Assembly: GCA_016717595.1 (NCBI GenBank) | Contig: JADKFE010000018.1 | Location: forward strand, 69,094 to 133,093 | DNA: 64,000 nt | Source of the DNA: Deltaproteobacteria bacterium | GTDB lineage: Bacteria > Myxococcota_A > UBA796 > CAJQPC01 | Direction: 5' to 3' | Shown here: positions 1 through 9,437 of the stretch, in pieces | Layout of the letters: each line of letters opens with the position of its first letter | Numbering within the stretch: position 1 is the stretch's first letter | Notes under the pieces: generated by a model | Databases searched by the model: none | The model's input: only the letters and a program-made list of their open reading frames with translations | What the model was told of the DNA's origin: nothing | Made by a program: the position numbers and the translations under genes

Positions 1-173
1 CCTTGGCGATCTTCTTGGGCGAAGAGATCGCGGACAGCGCTGGCGGCACGATCGACTTCTTGCCTGACCTCAACGGCGGCGCCGGGAGCTGGCTCGGCAT
101 CTCGGCGACGTCTACGGACGGCGTCGCCGCCGACGCCGGCGCGCTCTACCTCCTCGACGGCTTGACCGAGTAG
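1..173 (+). CDS. C-terminal end of an FG-GAP repeat (integrin-alpha-like) protein, partial
   Basis: An open frame enters from the left edge (codons in phase with base 3) and stops with TAG at 171-173. The visible 56 residues contain LGEEIADSAGGTIDFLPDLN and later GALYLLDGL. This is the rhythm of FG-GAP / beta-propeller repeats, where a glycine-rich loop and 'DLNGDG'-like turn precede a GAxYLxxG strand. The start and most of the protein lie outside the window, so export cannot be judged. The related FG-GAP lipoproteins at 51-55 kb make the call plausible. The family is inferred from a short piece only. Confidence 0.55.
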   Translation, partial: LAIFLGEEIADSAGGTIDFLPDLNGGAGSWLGISATSTDGVAADAGALYLLDGLTE

Positions 174-218
174 GACGGCGCCTCGGCGACATGAACCTGG
201 CGCGGGGTAGGTTATCCT

Positions 219-2171
219 TTGGGGTCCCTGCTCCGCGTCGAGGTGTCTGTGCCCCTCTCTCTGATGGTTCTGCTCTTCGCCTGTGGTGCCCCCGAGGTGG
301 TTCCACGCGCCCCCGGCGCGCGCGCGCCGCTCACCGCGGCCTGTGATGAGCTCGACCCGGGCCGCTGCCTCTTGCCTTGGCCGTCGAACACCTTCACGCG
401 TGTCGACGCGTCGAGCCCCACGGGCCTGCGCCTCGCCATCGATCAGGCCGCGCTGAGCGTAGACGACGACGCCAGCTACATGAACCTCGCCGATGGTTTC
501 TCCCGCATCGGCGGCGTCGCGACGCTCATCGAGGGCCCCGCCAACATCGATCGGCTGAGCAACACCGACGTGTCCGTCTCTCTCGATCCCGAGGGGCCGA
601 TTCAGGTGCTCAACGCCCAGCCTGGCTCGGCGCGCTACGGCGAGCGGGTGGCGATGTTCACCGAGGCCTTTGATGGCTCGTCGCTCAACACCGAACGGTA
701 CCTGCTCATCGGCCGCCCGCAGACGGTCATGGAGGCCGGGGCGGATCACGTCGTCGTCGTGCTCGACACCATCGGCGACATCGGCGCGCGCCCCCGGGCG
801 GTGGAGCTGGCCCTGGGCCTCGCCGAGCCCGAGGACGACGCCGAGGCGGCCATTGTGGGCTACTTCGCGCCGACGCGGGACTTCTTGACCGAACAAGGCA
901 TCGACCTGGGCCGGGTGCAGCGGGTGTGGGACTTCACCACCCGCAGCGAAGGGGACGTGGCGTTACGGCTCACGCTCATGGCCGAGGCGATGCGCGCCGC
1001 CGTGGAGAGCGGCGAGGTGGGCGTCGTGCTCGACACCGCGTCGTTCCCGTCCGATCCCAACCTCGCGGGCATCGTGCGCGGTCGGCTCACCGGCGCGCCG
1101 AACTTCTTGACCGACGAGGGCCTGCTCAACGTAGACAGCGACGGCTTGCCCGTGGCCAACGGCACCGCCGACATCCCGTTCCGGGTCACCTTGCCCGCCG
1201 GGGACGCCGACTGGCGCGTGGCGCTCTACGGCCACGGCACCGGCGGCGACGTCACCGACGACCTCTTCGACAGCGAGATGGCCGCCCAGAACATCGCCAA
1301 GGTGAACCTGCGCTGGGAGGGCTGGACGGGCGACACCTTCTTGGACACGATCAGCGGCTTCTCGGCGTTCTTTAAGGGCAGCGCCAGGTCCACCGCGGGG
1401 CTCATGCAGTCCCTCGCCGGGGGCTCGGCGGTGCTCACGGCCCTTGAGGGGCCCCTCGCTGATGCCTTGAGCGCGCCCACCTTGGCCGGGGAGGTGAACC
1501 CCGCCGCCGGTCGCCGCCCCTCGGACGAGGAGATCGTGTGGCTCGGCGGATCCATGGGCGGCACCATGGGCGCGGTGATGACGGCCCTTGATGAGCGCAT
1601 CCAGACCGCGGTGCTCAACGTGCCCGGCAGCGGCTGGACCCACATGATCCCCTACTCGCAGATCTACGAGGCCGGCGTCGGCAGCATCATGCTCGCCGTC
1701 TACGAGGACGAGCTCGACCTGCAGCACGCGATGTTGATGGCCCAGCCCTCGTGGGACGAGATCGACGGCGCGGCCTGGGGAGACTCGCTGCGTGAGGGCC
1801 ACACGCTGTTGCTCCAGCAGGTGATGGACGACCCGATCTTGCCCTGGATGGGCACAGAGCTCCTCGCCACGGCGGTGGGCGCCACCCAGCTCGGGCCCAC
1901 CCTGACGCCGATTCATGGCCTCGTCCCTCAAGAGGGCCCCCAGGTGGGCGGCGCCGCCCTGGAGCAGTTCGCCGTGCCCCCGAGCGGCATCTACGACATC
2001 CACGGCTTCGCGGCCCGGGACACCGTCGCCGGAGCCGCCGCCCTGGAGCAGATCTTCACGCTTGTGGAGGGCGCGTGGAGCGGCGAGCCCACCTTGGCGC
2101 ACCCGACGATCTGCGCCGAGCAAGGCCGCGACGGCACCTGCGACTTCTCCGAGGCCTGGAGCGAAGACTGA
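219..2171 (+). CDS. Predicted lipoprotein with alpha/beta-hydrolase-like core
   Basis: The protein has 650 residues. The N-terminus has a hydrophobic stretch ending LLFACG, a lipobox with Cys about residue 22. After the Cys, a CDELDPGRCLLPWPSNTF segment matches a type common in large myxobacterial exported proteins. Residues about 330-345 hold a GHGTGG turn like the oxyanion region of lipases, and about 440-448 a GGSMGG nucleophile elbow (GxSxG, Ser as candidate catalytic residue). Substrate is unknown. The longest frame starts with TTG at 219, but TAGGTTATCC at 208-217 resembles a -10 element, so GTG at 243 or 249 may be the true start. It stands alone, 105 bases upstream of cydA. Confidence 0.7.
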   Translation: MGSLLRVEVSVPLSLMVLLFACGAPEVVPRAPGARAPLTAACDELDPGRCLLPWPSNTFTRVDASSPTGLRLAIDQAALSVDDDASYMNLADGFSRIGGVATLIEGPANIDRLSNTDVSVSLDPEGPIQVLNAQPGSARYGERVAMFTEAFDGSSLNTERYLLIGRPQTVMEAGADHVVVVLDTIGDIGARPRAVELALGLAEPEDDAEAAIVGYFAPTRDFLTEQGIDLGRVQRVWDFTTRSEGDVALRLTLMAEAMRAAVESGEVGVVLDTASFPSDPNLAGIVRGRLTGAPNFLTDEGLLNVDSDGLPVANGTADIPFRVTLPAGDADWRVALYGHGTGGDVTDDLFDSEMAAQNIAKVNLRWEGWTGDTFLDTISGFSAFFKGSARSTAGLMQSLAGGSAVLTALEGPLADALSAPTLAGEVNPAAGRRPSDEEIVWLGGSMGGTMGAVMTALDERIQTAVLNVPGSGWTHMIPYSQIYEAGVGSIMLAVYEDELDLQHAMLMAQPSWDEIDGAAWGDSLREGHTLLLQQVMDDPILPWMGTELLATAVGATQLGPTLTPIHGLVPQEGPQVGGAALEQFAVPPSGIYDIHGFAARDTVAGAAALEQIFTLVEGAWSGEPTLAHPTICAEQGRDGTCDFSEAWSED

Positions 2172-2276
2172 GGGCGCCCGCCCACCGACGCGGCGCTTTG
2201 ACGCGGGGTTAAGCGCCGCCGCGACGCGTTGGTTAGCAAGATCGCCCGGCCTGACGCTGGGGGATCGGAGGCCGGA

Positions 2277-3623
2277 ATGACCGATCTCTTCGCCGCCCGC
2301 AGCCAGATGGCGATGTCGTTGGGGTTTCACATCCTCTTCGCCGCGGTGGGCATCGGGATGCCGCTGTTGATGGTGATCGCCGAGGGGCTGTGGATTCGCA
2401 CCGGGGATCCCCTCTACAAGGCGCTCTGCCACCGCTGGGCCAAAGGCACGGCGATCCTCTTCGCCGTGGGCGCGGTCTCGGGCACGGCGCTGAGCTTTGA
2501 GCTCGGGCTCTTGTGGCCGGAGTTTATGGCCCTCGCCGGGCCGATCATCGGCATGCCGTTCTCGCTGGAGGGCTTCGCGTTCTTCTCCGAGGCGATCTTT
2601 CTGGGCATCTGGCTCTATGGCTGGGACAAGGTGAGCCCCCGGGCGCACTGGGCGGCGGGGTGGGCCGTGGCGGCCTCAGGCGCGCTCTCCGGCGCGTTTG
2701 TGGTCTGCGCCAACGCCTGGATGAACGACCCCCAGGGCTTCACGATGGTGGACGGCGTGGTCACCGAGATCCGCCCGTTTGAGGCCATGTTTAACGCATC
2801 ATCGTTTCCCCAAGCCCTGCACATGACCCTCGCGGCGTACAGCGCGCTCGGCTTCGCCGTGGCCGGGGTTCACGCCTGGGCCCTGCTCAAGCGCCCGGGG
2901 CACCCGCTGCACCGACGCGCGTTCGGCATCGCCTTGGCGGTCGGCGGCGTGGCGGCGCTGCTTCAGCCGCTCAGCGGCCACCACAGCGCCCAGCACATCG
3001 CCGAGCACCAGCCCGTGAAGCTCGCCGCCGCTGAGGCCCACTGGGAGACCGGGCCCCGGGCGCCGGCGCTCGTCGGCGGCTGGGCGGACGAGGAGGCCGA
3101 GGAGACCCGCTACGCCCTTGAGATCCCGTGGCTTCTAAGCGTCATGTCGTTCAACGACCCCGACGCCGTGGTGATGGGCCTCAAGGACGTGCCTCGGGAA
3201 GATCGCCCGCCCGTTGCGGTGACACACCTCGCCTTTGACGTCATGGTCGGCGCGGGCACGTTGATGGCCGGGGTCGCCGCCTTGGCGGGGCTCCTGGCCT
3301 GGCGTCGTCGGGAGCTCCTCGCCGATCCCCGGCTGTACAAGCTCGTCGTCTTCGCCTCTCCCATGGGCATGATCGCCATCGAGGCGGGCTGGGTGGTCAC
3401 GGAGGTCGGCCGCCAGCCGTGGATTATCCGCGGCGTGATGCGCACGTCTGAGGCCGTGACGCCGATGCCCCAGCTTCAGGTGCCGTTTATGGTGTTCACG
3501 GCGCTCTACGTCGTGCTCGGCCTCGTCGTCGTGCGGCTCTTGCAGCGCCAGGTCTTCGCGACGGTGGACGGCGAAGGCGCGGGCCTCGACGCCGGGGAGC
3601 ACGAGGAGGGGCCCCATGCCTGA
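2277..3623 (+). CDS. cydA: Cytochrome bd-type quinol oxidase subunit I
   Basis: The integral membrane subunit that oxidises quinol and carries the haems of the bd oxidase. It has 448 residues, shorter than E. coli CydA (about 520), which suggests the short Q-loop (CIO-like) class. Expected haem ligands are present: His18 in the first helix, His182 in QALHMTLAAY, and Met323 in FDVMVG. The quinol-loop motif HQPVKLAAAEAHW and the conserved GRQPW are also visible. ATG at 2277 has GGAGG about seven bases upstream. An in-frame extension to 2229 adds a polar, unrelated N-terminus and is rejected. It overlaps cydB by eight bases, indicating translational coupling. Confidence 0.96.
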   Translation: MTDLFAARSQMAMSLGFHILFAAVGIGMPLLMVIAEGLWIRTGDPLYKALCHRWAKGTAILFAVGAVSGTALSFELGLLWPEFMALAGPIIGMPFSLEGFAFFSEAIFLGIWLYGWDKVSPRAHWAAGWAVAASGALSGAFVVCANAWMNDPQGFTMVDGVVTEIRPFEAMFNASSFPQALHMTLAAYSALGFAVAGVHAWALLKRPGHPLHRRAFGIALAVGGVAALLQPLSGHHSAQHIAEHQPVKLAAAEAHWETGPRAPALVGGWADEEAEETRYALEIPWLLSVMSFNDPDAVVMGLKDVPREDRPPVAVTHLAFDVMVGAGTLMAGVAALAGLLAWRRRELLADPRLYKLVVFASPMGMIAIEAGWVVTEVGRQPWIIRGVMRTSEAVTPMPQLQVPFMVFTALYVVLGLVVVRLLQRQVFATVDGEGAGLDAGEHEEGPHA

Positions 3624-4620
3624 TCCCGTGATGCTGCTCGCCGGGGTGATCACCGCCGCGCTCATCGTCTACGCCTTGACCGGCGGCGCAGACTACGGCG
3701 GCGGGGTGATCGACCTCTTCGCCCGTGGGCCCCGGGCCAAAGACCTCCGCGCGCTCATCGCGCGGGCGATCGGGCCGATCTGGGAGGCCAACCACGTCTG
3801 GCTGATCCTGGTGATCGTGCTGATGTTTGTGTGTCTGCCCAAGGCCTTCGCGGCGATCATGACCGCCTTACACATCCCGCTCACGATCCTGCTCATCGGC
3901 TTGGTGCTGCGCGGCTCTGCGTTTGTCTTTCGCGCCTATGACGATCCGTCGGATGAGGTGCAGCGCCGCTGGAGCCTCATCTTCGCCGTGGCCTCCGTCG
4001 TCTCGCCTTGGGCCTTGGGCGCGACCTTGGGCGCGGTGGCCTCGGGCTCGATCACCTTCGACGCCGCCGGTCGGGTGCAGACCGACTTCGTGAGCGCCTG
4101 GGCCGCGCCGTTCCCCGCCGCGCTGGGCTTCTTCGTCGTCGCCTTGTTCACCTTGCTCGCCGCGACCTACCTCACGCTGGAGACCGACGACGCCGAGCTT
4201 CAAGACGCCCTGCGTGCGCAAGGTCTCGGCGCGGGGCTGGCCTCGGGGCTCTTCGCCTTCGTGGCCTTGGCCCTCTCCCAGACCGGGGCGCCGAGGGTGT
4301 GGGCGGGCCTCACCCAGCAGGTCTGGTCGCTGCCGTTTCAGGTGTTGACCGGGGCGGCGGCGGTCGGGGCCTTGGCGGCGCTGATCAGGCGGCGCTGGGC
4401 CCTCGCGCGGGCGGCGGCGGCGGCCCAGGTCGTGCTCATCGCCTTGGGCTGGGCCTTCTCTCAGGCGCCGTACGCCGTGCCGCCGTCGCTCACTCTCGCC
4501 GAGGCCGCGGCGCCGAGCTCGCTCATCACCCTCGTCCTGACGATCTTGGGCGGGGGGGCGATCTTCCTGATCCCAGCGTTCATTCTGCTCTACCGGGTCT
4601 TCGGAAAGCGCGTCTGGTGA
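3616..4620 (+). CDS. cydB: Cytochrome bd-type quinol oxidase subunit II
   Basis: The 334-residue multi-spanning partner of CydA, forming the two-subunit terminal oxidase that reduces oxygen to water without pumping protons. The family signature GGADYGGGVIDLF is near the N-terminus (about residues 22-34), followed by EANHVWLI, typical of CydB. About eight hydrophobic segments follow. The start overlaps the end of cydA. No cydX-like small ORF or cydDC assembly genes are nearby. The stop codon lies inside an 11-bp inverted repeat. Confidence 0.95.
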   Translation: MPDPVMLLAGVITAALIVYALTGGADYGGGVIDLFARGPRAKDLRALIARAIGPIWEANHVWLILVIVLMFVCLPKAFAAIMTALHIPLTILLIGLVLRGSAFVFRAYDDPSDEVQRRWSLIFAVASVVSPWALGATLGAVASGSITFDAAGRVQTDFVSAWAAPFPAALGFFVVALFTLLAATYLTLETDDAELQDALRAQGLGAGLASGLFAFVALALSQTGAPRVWAGLTQQVWSLPFQVLTGAAAVGALAALIRRRWALARAAAAAQVVLIALGWAFSQAPYAVPPSLTLAEAAAPSSLITLVLTILGGGAIFLIPAFILLYRVFGKRVW

Positions 4621-4641
4621 GCCTCAGGGCCGCTTTCCGAA
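4600..4641 (+). terminator. Perfect 11-bp inverted repeat over the cydB stop codon
   Basis: TTCGGAAAGCG at 4600-4610 is exactly complementary to CGCTTTCCGAA at 4631-4641, leaving a 20-base loop that contains the TGA of cydB. No uridine tract follows directly, so this is either a weak or factor-assisted terminator or an mRNA-stabilising hairpin at the operon end. Confidence 0.45.
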
Positions 4642-5159
4642 TCGGACAGGATGCGTTCTTAGGATCTTCGCCCGAGCGCTTCACAAAGGCGCCTGCGTGG
4701 GCCATTGATGAATGAGCGACGAAGAGCTGAGCTTGAGTTGATGGTTGGCCTGCTTCATTGATTGTGGCCTTTTCTCCTCGCTCTTCGCGCTCTCCCTTCT
4801 TCTGTGGTCGCCCCCTGTTGGGGCTTTTGTGGCGCTCCCAGCGCCTTCACCTCGGGCGACCCACTGTGGTGTCGAAGGAGCAGCAGGGCCCATGACGGCC
4901 CTCCATTTCCCCCTTGCCTTAAAAATCCTTTCAGATGTTGAAAGCGCATAGTTGTTGGTTGAATTGATAAGCGATTGCGCAGCGACCTTGAAGATGCGAC
5001 CTTGGGTGAAGCGGTGAGGGGCTAATTGGTTGACGCGGCCAGTAGGTTGCCAGTGTTTGCTGGTTTTGGCCGCGCCCCCCTCACCCTTGCTGTTTGCTCC
5101 CGGCGAGCCCCGCTGTTTTGAGGCAGACTGAGGCCACCCCTACACGCCTGGATGGCCCC
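4642..5159. other. Gene-free gap with a nested hairpin
   Basis: No convincing coding region: the short open frames lack a ribosome site and family features, and base composition is visibly less GC-rich than the flanks. Near its right end three stems nest: GTGAGGGG 5014-5021 with CCCCTCAC 5077-5084, GCGGCCA 5035-5041 with TGGCCGC 5067-5073, and CCAG 5050-5053 with CTGG 5060-5063. This could be a 5' leader structure or small RNA ahead of the gene at 5160. The function is unknown. Confidence 0.5.
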
Positions 5160-7043
5160 ATGCTCCGCTTGCTCTCGCGCCGCGCCGCGCCTCTCTCTTG
5201 CGCGTTGTTGCTCTTCGCCGTCGCCTGCAAAGATGACAGCGTCACCCCAGAGGACACGACGCTGCCGCCCGGTGACTCCGGCGGCGCGGACTCCGGCGAG
5301 CCCGTAGACGCCGACGGGGACGGCGTGCCCGCCTCCGAGGACTGCGACGACAACGACGCGTCGGTCTCGCCCAGCGCCCAGGAGCTCTGCGACGGCCTCG
5401 ACAACAACTGCGATGGCGCCGTGGATGAGGGCGCCGCCGACGCGACGGCTTGGTACAGCGACGGTGACGGTGACGGCTACGGCGCCGGGGAGCCTACGCT
5501 GGCCTGCGAGCCGGTCGAGGGCCAGGTCGCCCAGGCCGACGACTGCGATGACGCTCGCGCGGAGATCAACCCCGGCGCCGCCGAGACCGACTGCGCCGAC
5601 CCCACGGACTACAACTGCGACGGCTCGACGGGCTACGCCGACGCCGACGGCGACGGCTTCGCGGCCTGCGAAGAGTGTGACGATGGCGCCGTGGACGTGA
5701 ACCCCGACGCCACGGAGATCTGCGACGGCCTGGACAACGACTGCGACGGCGCCGTAGACCCGGCCACGTCTGAGGGCGCGCCGAGCTGGTACGCCGACAG
5801 CGACGGTGACAGCTTCGGGGACGCCGACCGGCCTACGGTGGCCTGCGAGGCGCCCGAGGGCCACGTCGCCGACGCCACCGACTGCGATGACGGCCTAGGC
5901 GCCGTGAACCCCGACGCCGCCGAGATCTGCGACGGCCTCGACAACGACTGCGACGGCCTCGTAGACCCCGCCACCTCCGACGGCGCGCCGACCTGGTACG
6001 CGGACTCAGACGGCGACGGCTTCGGCGACGCGGGCTCGCCCCTGATCGCGTGCGAGAGCCCGAGCGGCCATGTCGCCGACGCCACAGACTGCGACGACGC
6101 CGCGCCAGACACCAACCCCGACGGCCAAGAGGTCTGCGGAGGCGGGGATGAGGACTGCGACGGCCTCCTCGACGACGAGGACGGCAGCGTGGATCTCTCC
6201 ACAGGCGACTCGGCCTTCATCGACGCCGACGGCGACGGCTTCGGCGCGGCGCCGGTGGTCGCCTGCGTGCTGCCTCCGAACGCCGTCTCCGACGACACCG
6301 ACTGCGACGACGCCGACCCCTCCAACTACCCCAGCGCCGCCGAGCGCTGCGACGGCGTCGACAACGACTGCGACGGCGACGACGACACCATCGGCTACTG
6401 GCCCCTGGACGAGGGCACCGGCAGCACGGTGTACGACGCCGCAGGGCTCGGCCTGAGCGGCGCGGTGACCTCGGGCACCTGGACCACGGGGAAGATTGGT
6501 CAGGCGATCAACTTTAACGGCACGTCCACGACGATCACCATGACCCCGACCGCGAAGGAGCTCGTCCCAGAAGGTGGCCTCACCGCCTCGGCCTGGGTGA
6601 AGCCCGACAAGCTCAGCAGCTCAAGCTGGGACACGGTGCTCTCCGTGGGCACCTTGGGCACCACGGGCTGCTGCGTCGACACCTACTTCTTGGGCTACTA
6701 CAAGACGAACATGGCCTGGTACAACGACGGGGCGACGTCGAACAACGTCATCATCAGCTCGGCGACCTACGCGGCGCACGTCGGCGGCTGGCACCACCTG
6801 CTCGCCACCTGGAGCCCCGACGGCGCCCAGGCCATCTATGTGGACGGCGTGCTCTCGGTCTCGGGCACGAGCGGCCCCAAAAACCTCACCAGCGACGGCG
6901 CGCCGTTCCGGGTGGGCGCCGACACCAACACCGGCAGCCCGACGCTCTACTTCGACGGCGTCATCGACGAGGTGAAGCTGTTCTCCTGCGCCGTAGACGC
7001 CGCCCAGGTCTCCGCCGATTACTCCGCCAACTGGCCATTCTGA
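5160..7043 (+). CDS. Lipoprotein with MopE-type repeats and a C-terminal LamG-like domain
   Basis: The protein has 627 residues. A signal peptide ends LLLFAVAC, a lipobox followed by KDDS. A 'DGDGxxxxxDCDDxDAxxxPxAxExCDGxDNDCDG' pattern then repeats about seven times (residues about 40-420), the putative metal-binding MopE-type repeat. Asp-rich turns suggest calcium or copper binding, which is inferred. From about residue 425, WPLDEGTGSTVYDAAG, a central GWHHLLATW and a terminal FDGVIDEVKLF mark a concanavalin-like LamG domain, often sugar- or protein-binding. ATG at 5160 is preferred over the upstream in-frame start at 5094 because it opens directly on the charged signal peptide. Probably on the cell surface. 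Confidence 0.85.
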   Translation: MLRLLSRRAAPLSCALLLFAVACKDDSVTPEDTTLPPGDSGGADSGEPVDADGDGVPASEDCDDNDASVSPSAQELCDGLDNNCDGAVDEGAADATAWYSDGDGDGYGAGEPTLACEPVEGQVAQADDCDDARAEINPGAAETDCADPTDYNCDGSTGYADADGDGFAACEECDDGAVDVNPDATEICDGLDNDCDGAVDPATSEGAPSWYADSDGDSFGDADRPTVACEAPEGHVADATDCDDGLGAVNPDAAEICDGLDNDCDGLVDPATSDGAPTWYADSDGDGFGDAGSPLIACESPSGHVADATDCDDAAPDTNPDGQEVCGGGDEDCDGLLDDEDGSVDLSTGDSAFIDADGDGFGAAPVVACVLPPNAVSDDTDCDDADPSNYPSAAERCDGVDNDCDGDDDTIGYWPLDEGTGSTVYDAAGLGLSGAVTSGTWTTGKIGQAINFNGTSTTITMTPTAKELVPEGGLTASAWVKPDKLSSSSWDTVLSVGTLGTTGCCVDTYFLGYYKTNMAWYNDGATSNNVIISSATYAAHVGGWHHLLATWSPDGAQAIYVDGVLSVSGTSGPKNLTSDGAPFRVGADTNTGSPTLYFDGVIDEVKLFSCAVDAAQVSADYSANWPF

Positions 7044-7053
7044 CCGAGCGGGA

Positions 7054-7608
7054 TCAGGCGAGCTTCTTGAGCACGACCACCCGGCGGGGCCGCCCGTCGA
7101 GGTCGTAGTCCCAGCGCCCGGCGGGCTCAAAGCCGGGCGCCTCTGGGGCCTCTCCTCGGGCGAGCATCAAGGCCACGCGGCCGCCGGGGCGCAGGAGCCG
7201 GGCGGCCACACGCACCAGCTCGTCCGGCGGCACAAACGCTCGGGCGATCACCCCGTCGAAGGCGGCGTCTGGAAGCTCAACGTCGCGGCCACGCCGCACT
7301 GTGGCGTTCTGGAGCTTGGCCTCCCGCACGACCTGGTCCAGAAACGTCGCCCGCTTCTGCCGGGGCTCGACGAGCAGCACCCGGGCCTCGGGGAAACGCG
7401 CCGCCAGGGCGATCCCCGGGAAACCCGCGCCCGAGCCCAGGTCTACCCAGTCTCCTTCGGCTTGGAGCGGGCCCACGGCGGCGGCGGCGTCCTCAAAGTG
7501 TGGCTCGGCGGGGCCGGGGCCGATGAGGTCCATGGCGTGCCGCCAACGCTCCAGCAGGCGCAGATGAACGGTCTCGGCCGGTGTGATCGGGATCATCGGG
7601 ACAGCCAT
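7054..7608 (-). CDS. rsmG: 16S rRNA (guanine-527 N7)-methyltransferase RsmG
   Basis: A 184-residue SAM-dependent methyltransferase acting on helix 18 of 16S rRNA. The Rossmann glycine loop appears as DLGSGAGFPGIALA (about residues 55-68), followed by the acidic strand-end LLVEPRQKRATFL and the family's IARAF segment. The start overlaps the end of mnmG by 16 bases, the classical gidA-gidB pairing. A second in-frame ATG (four codons in) is possible. Slightly shorter than the usual 200-210 residues, but all core motifs are present. Confidence 0.93.
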   Translation of the reverse strand: MAVPMIPITPAETVHLRLLERWRHAMDLIGPGPAEPHFEDAAAAVGPLQAEGDWVDLGSGAGFPGIALAARFPEARVLLVEPRQKRATFLDQVVREAKLQNATVRRGRDVELPDAAFDGVIARAFVPPDELVRVAARLLRPGGRVALMLARGEAPEAPGFEPAGRWDYDLDGRPRRVVVLKKLA

Positions 7609-9428
7609 AACGCCAGCACGTCCAGGGCGGCCGGGGTGACGCCCGGCAGGCGCGCGGCGGCGGCGAGGGTAGGGGGGCGGTGGCGAATGAGGCGCTCACG
7701 CACCTCAGCGCTCAGCCCGGGCACGGTCGTGAGGTCGAGGGACTCCAAGGAGCGGGCCTCCAGGCGGCGGGTGCGCTCGGTGCGGGCCTCCTCGCGCCGG
7801 ATGTAGCCCGCGTACTTCACCTCGGTCTCGACCTGCTCGGCCTCCTCGTCGCTGAGCTGAGGCAGCTCAAAGAGCGCCGTGAGCGCGCTCCACGAGGCCT
7901 CAGGCCGACGCAGCAGCTCATCCCCGGCGATGGCTTGGCGAAGCCCCCCCAAGCCCGCGGCCTCGATCCGGGCGAGGGTGGTCGGGTCGGGCCGCACCTG
8001 CAGCGCGGCCAAGGCGGCGTGCCCCCGGGCGATGGCCTCTTGCCGGGCCTCAAACGCCGCCCAGTCCACGTCATCAATGAGCCCCAGCGCCCGGCCGATG
8101 GGCATCAGGCGACGGTCGGCGTTGTCTTCGCGCAGCACGAGGCGGTGCTCTGCGCGAGAGCTGAACATACGATAGGGCTCACCGCCGATGCCTTTGGAGA
8201 TGAGATCGTCGATGAGCACGCCGAGCATCGCCCGGTCGCGGCCCAGGCGCAGGGGCTCACCTCGGGCGGCGCTCACCCCGGCGATGAAGCCTTGGGCGGC
8301 GGCCTCCTCATAGCCTGAGGTGCCGTTGAGCTGACCGGCGAGGTACAGGCCGCGCAGGTCTCTGTGCTGAAGATCCGGGCCCAGCGCGGTGGGGTCGGCG
8401 AAGTCGTACTCCACCGCGTAGCCGTGCTGGAGGATCTCCGCGCCGCGCAGGGCGGGGATGGCGTCGAGCAGGCCACGCTGCACGTCGTCGGGCAGAGACG
8501 TGCTCAGGCCGTTGACGTAGATGCGCTCGGTCTGGTGGCTCTCGGGCTCCAGAAACAAGAGGTGGCGCTCGCGGTGGCCAAACCGCATCACCTTGTCTTC
8601 GATGGACGGGCAGTAGCGTGGGCCGACCCCCTCGATCTGCCCGGCGTACATCGGCGCCCGGTGGATGTTCTCGCGGATGAGCGCGTGGGACTCTTCAGTG
8701 GTGTGCACCAAAAAACAGCGCGCCGTGGGCAGGCTGCGGGGCACCGGGGCGTAGGAGAAGCGGCCTTGGGTGTCGTCTTGGGGCTCGGTGAGGGCCCAGT
8801 GGATCGTGCTGGCCTTGAGGCGCGGCGGCGTGCCCGTCTTGAGGCGGCCCAGGCGCAGGCCGAGATCCCGCATCGAGTCCGCGAGGCGCCAGGCCGCGGC
8901 CTCACCCACACGCCCGCCCCGGGTCTGGTGTTCGCCCCGGTGCAGAAGCCCCCGCAGAAACGTGCCCGTGGTGAGGATCAGCGCCTCACAGCGCAGGGTG
9001 TCGCCGCTGGCCAAGGCCACACCGACCACCCGGCCGCCTTCAGTGAGCAGCTCGGCGGCCTCGCCCTCGACAAGCGTCAGCGAAGGGATCTTCGCCAGGA
9101 GGGCTTGCACGGCGGCGGGGTATCCGACCACGTCCACCTGGGCCCGGCTTGAGCGTGTGGCGAGGCCCTTGGAGGTGTTGAGCAGGCGAAACTGAATCGT
9201 CGCCGCGTCCGTCGCCCGGGCCATGAGCCCGCCGAGCGCGTCTAGCTCACGCACCAGACATCCCTTCGCGAGCCCGCCGATGGCCGGATTACACGACAGG
9301 CGCCCCACCTGATCCCGAGAGAACGTGACCATGGCCACGCGGCGGCCCAGGCGCGCGGCGGCGGCGGCGGCCTCGACCCCGGCGTGCCCGGCGCCGATCA
9401 CCACGATGTCGAAGGAGGTTGAGCCCAC
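7593..9428 (-). CDS. mnmG: tRNA uridine-5-carboxymethylaminomethyl modification enzyme MnmG
   Basis: A 611-residue FAD protein that, with MnmE, modifies the wobble uridine of several tRNAs. The N-terminal dinucleotide fold VIGAGHAGVEAA is immediately after the start. CNPAIGGLAKG, the GTPPRL motif and the family's PSIEDK and GYEEAAAQG segments are all present. Length is typical (about 620). The start is GTG at 9428, ten bases after the repaired stop of the upstream lipoprotein gene, so lipoprotein-mnmG-rsmG read as one unit. mnmE is not in the window. Confidence 0.96.
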   Translation of the reverse strand: MGSTSFDIVVIGAGHAGVEAAAAAARLGRRVAMVTFSRDQVGRLSCNPAIGGLAKGCLVRELDALGGLMARATDAATIQFRLLNTSKGLATRSSRAQVDVVGYPAAVQALLAKIPSLTLVEGEAAELLTEGGRVVGVALASGDTLRCEALILTTGTFLRGLLHRGEHQTRGGRVGEAAAWRLADSMRDLGLRLGRLKTGTPPRLKASTIHWALTEPQDDTQGRFSYAPVPRSLPTARCFLVHTTEESHALIRENIHRAPMYAGQIEGVGPRYCPSIEDKVMRFGHRERHLLFLEPESHQTERIYVNGLSTSLPDDVQRGLLDAIPALRGAEILQHGYAVEYDFADPTALGPDLQHRDLRGLYLAGQLNGTSGYEEAAAQGFIAGVSAARGEPLRLGRDRAMLGVLIDDLISKGIGGEPYRMFSSRAEHRLVLREDNADRRLMPIGRALGLIDDVDWAAFEARQEAIARGHAALAALQVRPDPTTLARIEAAGLGGLRQAIAGDELLRRPEASWSALTALFELPQLSDEEAEQVETEVKYAGYIRREEARTERTRRLEARSLESLDLTTVPGLSAEVRERLIRHRPPTLAAAARLPGVTPAALDVLALWLSR

Positions 9429-9437
9429 CGCCGCGCC

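Noticed and set aside
963..2648. A 561-codon open frame on the minus strand under the hydrolase and cydA genes
   Set aside because: Composition is His/Arg/Gly-rich without a family, it lies opposite two well-supported genes, and GC-rich coding strands commonly give such antisense frames.
4745..4951. A 68-codon plus-strand frame in the gap after cydB
   Set aside because: It has some hydrophobic residues but no ribosome site, no family and an unusual composition for this genome.
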